Origin: Mikania micrantha
Taxonomy: Eukaryota > Streptophyta > Magnoliopsida > Asterales > Asteraceae
Length of the DNA: 64,000 nt
Assembly: GCA_009363875.1 (NCBI GenBank)
Contig: CM018693.1
Coordinates: forward strand, 77,550,028-77,614,027
Reading direction: 5' to 3'
In this document: in pieces, positions 57,421 to 64,000 of the stretch
Layout of the letters: each line of letters starts with the position of its first letter
How positions within the stretch are numbered: the first letter of the stretch is position 1
Translations under genes and position numbers: made by a program
The notes under the pieces: generated by a model
What the model was told of the DNA's origin: nothing
The model's database searches: none
What the model saw: the letters and a program-made list of their open reading frames with translations, nothing else

Positions 57421-58115
57421 GTGAGTTCTCATAACCTCCCTTTTAAATCATTTTGCTTTTAAAACTTGGAGGTGGAACATGTATACCAGAATTTTAAATA
57501 TTATTTTGATAAAACATGGGTGACACCTGGATTATCAACATGATATTCTCATTATTGAATTATCATTGATTGTTGATGGATTGACATGGATTATTATAAA
57601 TCCGTGAGTCATTATTGGTTGAGTTGACTTAGGTCCTCCGTAATGATTGAGTTACTGTTGTTGAGTTGACTTCGGTCCTCCTCGGTGATTCCACTGTTGG
57701 TTAAGTTGACTACGGTCCTCCGCAGTGCATGTATTGACACTTGTACTATTTGGGAATATCGTTGGTTAAGTTGACTACGGTCCTCCGCGATGATTCCGCC
57801 ATTGATTGAATTGACTGAGGTCCTCCGCAGTAACTTATGTTGAGATGATTATGGTGAATATTGATTATTGATTTGATGTGTTTTGTTGAGATTTGTTGAA
57901 TATATGTGAATGATTAGTTGTGATTATTTGAATTTTGTGATTCTTGTGTTGTTTGTTGTGTGTTTACAGAGTTGGATTATCCCACAGGTGCACATGTGTA
58001 TTATTCTTGAAAACTATAAACCTTTATAAATACTTGCAAACAGTTTTGAAACATAGAAACTTATGATTACTCACCAACTACTTCGTAGTTGACACTTGAT
58101 TTTCTACATTTTCAG
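57421..58115 (+). other. intron-like unit in the gypsy-4 LTR
   Basis: Donor TTTAG/GTGAGTTC (57420/57421) and acceptor TTTTCTACATTTTCAG (AG ends 58115), 695 nt. Its middle is occupied by a GTCCTCCGC minisatellite. Confidence 0.55.
57615..57835 (+). repeat. GAGTTGACTNNGGTCCTCCGC minisatellite
   Basis: About five degenerate units of TTGAGTTGACTACGGTCCTC followed by CGCAGTGATT-like sequence, spacing about 45-70 bp, inside the gypsy-4 LTR intron-like unit. Confidence 0.85.
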
Positions 58116-58410
58116 GGAATGAAGAAAAGTAGGTTGAGAAGGATGGTCACACATTTTGGACATCATCACTTAGGATCTTGGACTTAGCTAAAATTAACTG
58201 GATTACTGACGACTAGTGTTTAGTTAATTTAGCTAAATCTTTTGTGTAAATTGATGTAACTAAATCATGATGAACATGATTTTCGTGTAATTACTTTGAT
58301 TGATTTAAATTGATATTTGATGATTTATTTAGATGCCCACGAGCTTATGAACAATCTACACATCCCTCGTGACATCCCGACGTTTCCGCCATCGGTCGGG
58401 GTGTTACAGA

Positions 58411-58424
58411 TTGGTATCAGAGCC
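58411..58424 (+). other. gypsy-4 primer-binding site
   Basis: TTGGTATCAGAGCC three bases after the LTR end (58407), initiator-Met tRNA type. Confidence 0.9.
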
Positions 58425-59851
58425 TGGGTTATAGGGAATTAGGTTACTATAAATGGTTGACCTAGTCTATAACCGTAGGATACCCTAGTATGAACTATTT
58501 CATACGCTAGTTAGTATATTCAGGATTTCATGCTTATGTGTTTATTACATGTTAACTGAACACCTGATATATATCTGACTTACATATGTTACTTGTTGAT
58601 TATATATGTGATTGATTGTGCCCTGATGACTCGATAAGGACATGCTCGTGGTGTATTGCAAAGGTGGTGGGCTGGTGGCTGAAGCAGTTGCGATTGACTT
58701 CTACATATGCCCTATACATATACCATTTACAGTACATCGGGTGGATGTCAGTATTGAGGAATAAGGGAACTACCCATTTGGGAAAATATTTGTTTAGGAA
58801 AATATTTGCTTAGGAAAATATTTGCTTAGGAATTGCCTGTTTGATCTTTGATCACCAGAAAAGGACACACTCATAGTATACTACAAAGGTGGTGGGACGG
58901 CGGCTGGGGAGGTTGCTACCTACTCCTACGTATGCCCTATACATATACCATTTGTAGTGTATTGGGGGTCTGTCAGAGTCAGGAAACTTAGGATATTATT
59001 AGGATATGTTGTAAAGTTGTGATTGATGAAATGTTGGAAGGTTGACTTGTTGAAAATATGTTGATTTGAGATGATTGGATGATCATATTGGAAAACACAT
59101 AGAAATACTTGCTTATTGGACACACTGAATGATCACATTTTATGGACACACATATACTCCTTTCTGAATACACTTATTTGATAGACTCGACGAATGATAT
59201 GGACACTTAGTGACAATATGAACGCATAGTGATGATACTAACACTTAGTGGTGGTATGAACACTTGGTAATGAGGTGAACATATAGTAAACTTAGACACT
59301 AGGAGAGCTTAAATGTCAGGTGAACTTAGACATTAGGTGAACTTAGAAAATAGGTGCACCTAGAGTCAGGTGAACTTAGACATTAGTCAAACCTAGATGT
59401 CAGAAGAACTTGAACACGCTTCACTCATAATTATCCCCTACAGGATAAGGCTGTGAGGCGGAACACTTGAGAAACATATGTATACCCTAAATTCTAACAA
59501 GGGCATAATCGTGGTGCATTGCAACGGTGGTGGGATGCCGGATGATGCGACTGTGGTCAAGTCTACGTATGCCCTATATATAAACTTGTTGCACTGCATC
59601 GGGAGGTTGTCAGTGTTAGTATAGGGTTGAAATGTTTGAAACTTAGGAATATTAAGTTAATACTAGATATGACCAATTACGATGCTTAGTATAATATTAG
59701 GAGATTACTACTTTACTATGGGTTTAATGACAGATAGGAGAAAAATATAGTTATATATGTAATCCTAACTGTTGAAATGAACTCAGTTGACCATAGTTTG
59801 TATGACTTACGTTTTAATTGGTAGTAACATGTTTCTAACATCCTCAGAAAC
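58425..59851 (+). other. gypsy-4 leader between PBS and gag
   Basis: No ORF of note. It contains three tandem copies of the TATGCCCTATAYATA module (58662-58727, 58888-58950, 59527-59590), a GGAAAATATTTGCTTA short repeat (58790-58830) and an AGGTGAACTTAGACATT minisatellite (59215-59410). Confidence 0.65.
59215..59410 (+). repeat. AGGTGAACTTAGACATT minisatellite
   Basis: Roughly eight degenerate 17-24 bp units in the gypsy-4 leader, preceded by GATATGAACACTTAGTG-like units. Confidence 0.75.
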
Positions 59852-60242
59852 ATGCCTCCGCGTCGTCACAACGAAGATACTACAAACCCACATGACGAAG
59901 AAGCTAACAGTAATGCAAACAATGGCTTTCAAGATTTAGCAAATTTTATCTCCGGGTTGGTGACTCAACTGAATCAAGCCAACCAAACTCTCAACCAAAA
60001 AAGGGGTGGTGCAAACCCACCAGTTTGCACATTCAAGCACTTTAACTCCTGTAATCCGCTAAAATTCACGGGTTCTTAGGGAACCACTGGTCTGTCGCAG
60101 TGGTTTGAGAGTATCGAGAACACCTTCATCAACAGTGACTGTCCTGAAAACTTGAAGGTGCGCTATGCCACCAGTGTTTTCCAAAAGAGAGCACTAACTT
60201 GGTGGAACGACAAAAAGTGAACTAGGGGAGTTGATGCAGCCC
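59852..60242 (+). pseudogene. gag: gypsy-4 gag, two nonsense codons, cut by gypsy-5
   Basis: It starts MPPRRHNEDTTNPHDEEANS, basic then acidic/Asn-rich. PPVCTFKHFNSC and the following gag core (GLSQWFESIENTF, ALTWWND) match the gypsy-3 gag core. TAG at 60077-60079 and a TGA just after the WWND segment interrupt the frame. It ends abruptly where the gypsy-5 LTR begins at about 60243. The copy is dead. Confidence 0.85.
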
Positions 60243-62508
60243 TGTGTGAATCATAAAAGACTTATTTAGACATAAAAAACGTTGCGGAATTTGGTCCCAT
60301 AAAAAAAATTTTGCAAGGGTTTGTTTGAAAACTCAATAAACAACCCTTTATAACCTTTCGCATTCAAAAACCGACACAACTTGTTTAAAACATTAACATA
60401 TCAACAAAACATAGTATATTTAAGTGACAAACACAAAAAAAACCAACATAACGAGTGATTCCGCTCCAAAACGTGCCCGATCTGATCGCTCGATGCATAT
60501 CTATTTTTGACATGTAAACATCACATATAAATTCACAATTAGTTCATATGAACTAAGTAAGCAACCCCCAAAGTTCCCAAAACTCATTCTAACACATCCA
60601 CATACATATCATATGGATGTTTATCAATTTTAGATCATAATATATCATATTCAAACATCTAATTGCACATAACTCACCATTGTGCATTAATTTCCCTTAA
60701 CAGGTCATTTTCACAAATAAGATTATATGATCTATTTTCAACTCCGTTACTAGCACCTCTAGTTAATCATCAAATTATATTCATTATTTTGAATCATTCA
60801 ATTACCCACACTCTAGTGGGTTTTTATTAATTTAACTCCCAGCTCATCCGGTTATCCACACTAGTGGTTTATCACACTATCTACCGACTCATTCGGTTAT
60901 CCACTCTCTAGTGGTTCAATTGATCAATTTTTACCGGCTCATCCGGCTATCCACACTCATGTGGTATCATGAACCCATCTACCGGCTCATCCGGCTAATT
61001 TTAAGCCATTAATATTACACATACAACTCAAGCATAACATTTATATTGAAACTAAAAATGCCTTCTCATAGGTCTTTTAACTCAATTAGTTTCATTAGTC
61101 AAGTTATACACAATCAATATATAAAAACCAACAATCAAGTAGACTCTTTCTACTACTTATATGTAATGTTAAAGTAAGTTCGGTAACTTACCTTGTTCAA
61201 ATAGTTGGTCACCTCCTACAACCTCTTTTCCACTTCTATGACTTGTCCCTTGACTTCCACCACCAACGCCTAGTTGCAATTCACATATATATACAACTAG
61301 TTTCAATACACACAACACATATAAATATTGATTCAAACTAATTTGAATCTCAATTATCACTATATAGTGTTTAGAAGTCAAGATACTACTTATAAACACA
61401 TGTTTATGTTAAAAACAATGACTTTCAAATCTCATTTTTGTGCAGCAACTTTCATAGTTGCTTCTGTAATCAGCATTTTTGACACATTTACAATATGTTT
61501 TAGCTCTTCATGTTCAAAGATGGTTTGTAGTAGACTCTTAGACCTTTACAGGCATATAAAATACGCCTCAAATGGATACACGGTTGATTTTATACACAAT
61601 TTACAAAATCAGACCAGCACCTTCATTTTTTTCAATTCAGGTTGCTGAATTTTTGATGTTGCTGCTGTAATTGCCATTTTAACCCATCTTAAGTTTGTTT
61701 TAAGTTTTCATGTCAAAAGATGGATTGTAGCCCTTCCAAATAGCTTTCCAACCATATAAGACTCATTTTCTCATAATTTTTGTATGATTTTATACAAATT
61801 TTACAATAACAGTGCAACAACATAATTTCTTTCTATTCAGCATATAATCTCTTTTGATTCAAGCATTTCACCAAGCACCTTATGTGCATAACTTACTAAC
61901 TCGTTTTTTTATCAATTTCAGCCATCTTAAAACCTCCCATGAACAACCATGTTCATAATCATTGGCATCTAATCAAATTAGATGTTTAGTTACTTGATCA
62001 CCCGAGATACTCATGGTTTCTAACTCATTTAAACAACCAATTTCAAGATTTGAGCTTAACCCCCAAACTTGTTCATCACAAGAACTCACAATTAACACCA
62101 AGATAGGATCTAAAATCACTTACTAGATGTTAGGCAACACTTATGGATGGATTTAGAAGCTTCAATCTTGAATTTTGACGACAAAATCAACGAACTTAGA
62201 ACTAGGGCTTGAAGCTCCACTTTTCTTCTTTCTCTGGCTTCTTCACGTAATAAGACACACATATACTTGAAATTTCTGTATTTTTGACCAAGTCAATGGT
62301 CATATCCATCTTTTAATTCAACTTTGCCCATTTGGCAGATTTGGCCCCTCAAGCTTTAAACTAGTTAACTCATTTAACCAACCTAATCAAGTTAGTTACT
62401 AGTTAACTAAAATGCCCCAAATGTTATTTATATTATTACCACAACATAATTTAAAATATAATAAAGTTATTTATTAAACACACGTGACCGTTAAAACCGG
62501 TCGTCACA
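60243..62508 (-). mobile_element. gypsy-5 3' LTR
   Basis: On the minus strand it starts TGTGACGACCGGTTTTAAC at 62508, right after the PPT, and ends GATTCACA near 60243-60245 inside gypsy-4 gag, about 2.27 kb. The exact left end is ambiguous by two bases because the partner LTR and duplication are off the window. It contains a CCGGCTCATCCGG minisatellite and a donor-like AACAAG/GTAAGT on the minus strand near 61192. ORFs of 76-106 codons (61169-61648) show no domain. Confidence 0.75.
60835..61005. repeat. ACCGGCTCATCCGGCTATCCACAC minisatellite
   Basis: About four units of CCGGCTCATCCGG with CTATCCACACTCTAGTGG spacers, period about 45-60 bp, in the gypsy-5 LTR. Confidence 0.85.
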
Positions 62509-62523
62509 AATTCTCCTCCCCTT
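62509..62523 (-). other. gypsy-5 polypurine tract
   Basis: The minus strand reads AAGGGGAGGAGAATT just before the LTR start at 62508. Confidence 0.8.
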
Positions 62524-62548
62524 ACAAATGTTTCGTCCCCGAAACCGC

Positions 62549-64000
62549 TTATATATCAAAAAAGAATGGATAAAACTTTCTCATCTCATTTTCTGACTTC
62601 CATGTGGCGTCAGATCCCCTTCTGTTCTTCCATTGAATTTTCACCTGATTCAATGACTTGTTTCTTAACTGTTTGACCTTTCTGTCTAATATAGCTACCG
62701 GCTTTTTCATATAGTTCAATTTATCATCAATTTCCAAGTCTTCTAGTGGCACATAAGCCGATTCATCAGCCAAACATTTTCTCAAATAAGAGACATGGAA
62801 TGTGTTATGAATTCCACTCAACTCGTCTGGTAGCTCAAGGCGATAAGCAACCTCGCCAATTCGAGCTATAATCTTGAATGGCCCAATGAAACGTGGGCTT
62901 AACTTCCCTCGCTTTCTGAAACGTATAGCACCTTTCCAAGGAGAGACCTTTAATAAAACAAAGTCTCCCACTTGGAACTCGATAGGCCTCCTATGCTTAT
63001 CAACATAAGATTTCTGACGGTCTTGTGCCGCCTTCAAATAAGCTCGAATCTGATCTATATGTTCGTTTGTTATTTTAACTACCTTTTTATTTGCCAATTC
63101 TCGTTGCCCAACTTCTCCCCAACACACAGGAGTACGACATTTTCTCCCATACAACATTTCATATGGAGGCATTGCAATACTGGAATGATAATTGTTATTG
63201 TATAAGAAGTCGGCTAAAGGTAGATAATCATCCCAGCTACCTCCAAAATCAATTATGCACGCTCGTAACATATCCTCTAACGTTTGAATGGTTCTTTCAC
63301 TCTGGCTATCGGTCTGAGGATGATACGCCGTGCTTATCAACAATTTTGTGCCTAATTCTTCCTGAAAATTTCTCCAGAAATGAGAAGTAAATCGAGTGTC
63401 TTGATCAGAAACAATTGTTATTGGCACACCATGCCTAGACACGACTTCTATAACATATGTTTCAGCCATTTTCTCAGAATAATAGGATTCACGAATAGGT
63501 AAGAAATGAGCACTCTTTGTCAACCTATCCACGATGACCCATATCGTATCATAACTCTTCCTAGTTTTAGGAAGTTTAGTAATCAAGTCCATCGTGATAT
63601 GCTCCCATTTCCATAACCGGATTTCCAACGGTTGTAACTTACCGTATGGTTTTTGATGCTCAGCTTTTACCTACATACAAGTAAAACATTTCTCCACATG
63701 CTTAACCACATCTCGCTTCATACCAGGCCACCAATAGTTTATCCGAAGGTCACGTTACATTTTAGTAGCTCCTGGATGAATTGAGTATTTAGACTTGTGT
63801 GCTTCCTATAATAGTGCGGACTTAAGTGGGCAAGTGGGAGGTATCCATACTCGACCCCACCTAGTCTTTAAACCACGATGGTCTTCATCTAAATTATACG
63901 CTTGCCCTTTTATTCTATATTGCTTCCAGTTTTCTTCTTTTAAAGCTTCCTTTTGAGCCTCCTTAATCTGCTCAATTAGTCCGGAAGTAATCACAAGTTT
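62549..64000 (-). pseudogene. pol: gypsy-5 pol C-terminal part (integrase and chromodomain-like tail), several stops, cut by window edge
   Basis: One minus-strand frame runs from the window edge to 62549 and is interrupted by TAG at 63808-63806, TAA at 63757-63755 and TAG at 63673-63671. Integrase zinc finger: HPGATKM to KCFTC (about 63770-63680). DDE region: MDLITKLP, SDQDTRFTS, and AYHPQTDSQSER, where the usual Gly is Asp-adjacent Ser. The tail AILDRKVKQLRN...IQWKNRRGSDATWKSENEM (about 62700-62570) is chromodomain-like. It is similar to gypsy-3 pol over its length but clearly a separate family. The intact stretch 63628-62549 is 359 codons. Confidence 0.9.

Larger units (their letters stand above)
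55702..58407 (+). mobile_element. gypsy-4 5' LTR, part 2
   Basis: Continuation after copia-2, ending CGGGGTGTTACA next to a PBS. It contains a GAGACCGAGTACGCGG U3 block (55978-56000), a TATA-like GTATAAGAAAA (56003), a CT-rich leader (56035-56120), a CGAACC array (56388-56825), an intron-like unit (57421-58115) and a minisatellite (57615-57835). 56830-57420 is AT-rich without genes. Confidence 0.75.

Noticed and set aside
60243..62508. Host gene exons in 61169-61648
   Set aside because: The ORFs overlap on opposite strands within the gypsy-5 LTR and have no recognisable domain.

Overview
This window is plant nuclear heterochromatin made almost entirely of nested LTR retrotransposons. I find no host protein gene, tRNA, rRNA, CRISPR array or bacterial feature. 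Plant origin follows from initiator-Met-tRNA primer-binding sites (TGGTATCAGAG...), Ty1/copia elements resembling the SIRE/Maximus group, and Ty3/gypsy chromovirus elements resembling Tekay/Del. The daisy family (Asteraceae) is my best guess, because the extra third ORF resembles ORFs I remember from Asteraceae gene sets. That is memory, not a search.

Left block (1-26687): the 5' end of a minus-strand gypsy element whose body lies off the left edge. Its internal part (1-807) holds a solo copia LTR (196-655, duplication TTGGT). Its 5' LTR (808-1318 plus 23638-26687) is split by a solo chromovirus LTR, S1 (1319-23632, duplication TACAC). S1 is itself split by a complete minus-strand copia element, copia-1 (1835-15552, duplication CCTCT), and by a plus-strand solo LTR, S2 (18517-22745, duplication TTTAG). 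The left block sits in an older plus-strand LTR fragment, H.

Middle block: H (26688-28192 and 37666-38616) is split by a young, almost intact chromovirus, gypsy-3 (28193-37660, duplication ATGAA). Two minus-strand LTR remnants follow, S3 and S4 (38617-41281).

Right block: a plus-strand gypsy element, gypsy-4, starts at 41282. Its roughly 3.6 kb 5' LTR is split by copia-2 (42188-55696, plus strand, duplication GTAAC). Its gag is cut at about 60243 by a minus-strand gypsy, gypsy-5, that runs off the right edge.

Copia-1 and copia-2 share one plan: LTR, PBS, leader, large gag with zinc knuckles, pol in the +1 frame relative to gag, about 2 kb of non-coding DNA, a third ORF (ORF3), PPT, LTR. Each carries arrays of a short TTCG/CGAA motif at the same three non-coding positions: just upstream of the LTR TATA box, between PBS and gag, and between pol and ORF3. 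The motif dialect is element-specific (CATTCG...CGAATG in copia-1, AGGTTCG...CGAACCT in copia-2). ORF3 has no membrane segment but has basic, acidic and coiled-coil regions, and a 3' splice-site sequence lies directly before its ATG in both elements. The most interesting hypothesis is an element-encoded protein paired with its own family-specific motif arrays, comparable in logic to the VANC anti-silencing proteins of VANDAL transposons. A second notable pattern is a conserved intron-like unit (AG/GTGAGTTC ... TTCTCAG) inside the chromovirus LTRs. All coding regions carry at least one visible frameshift or nonsense codon, so none is annotated as fully functional.
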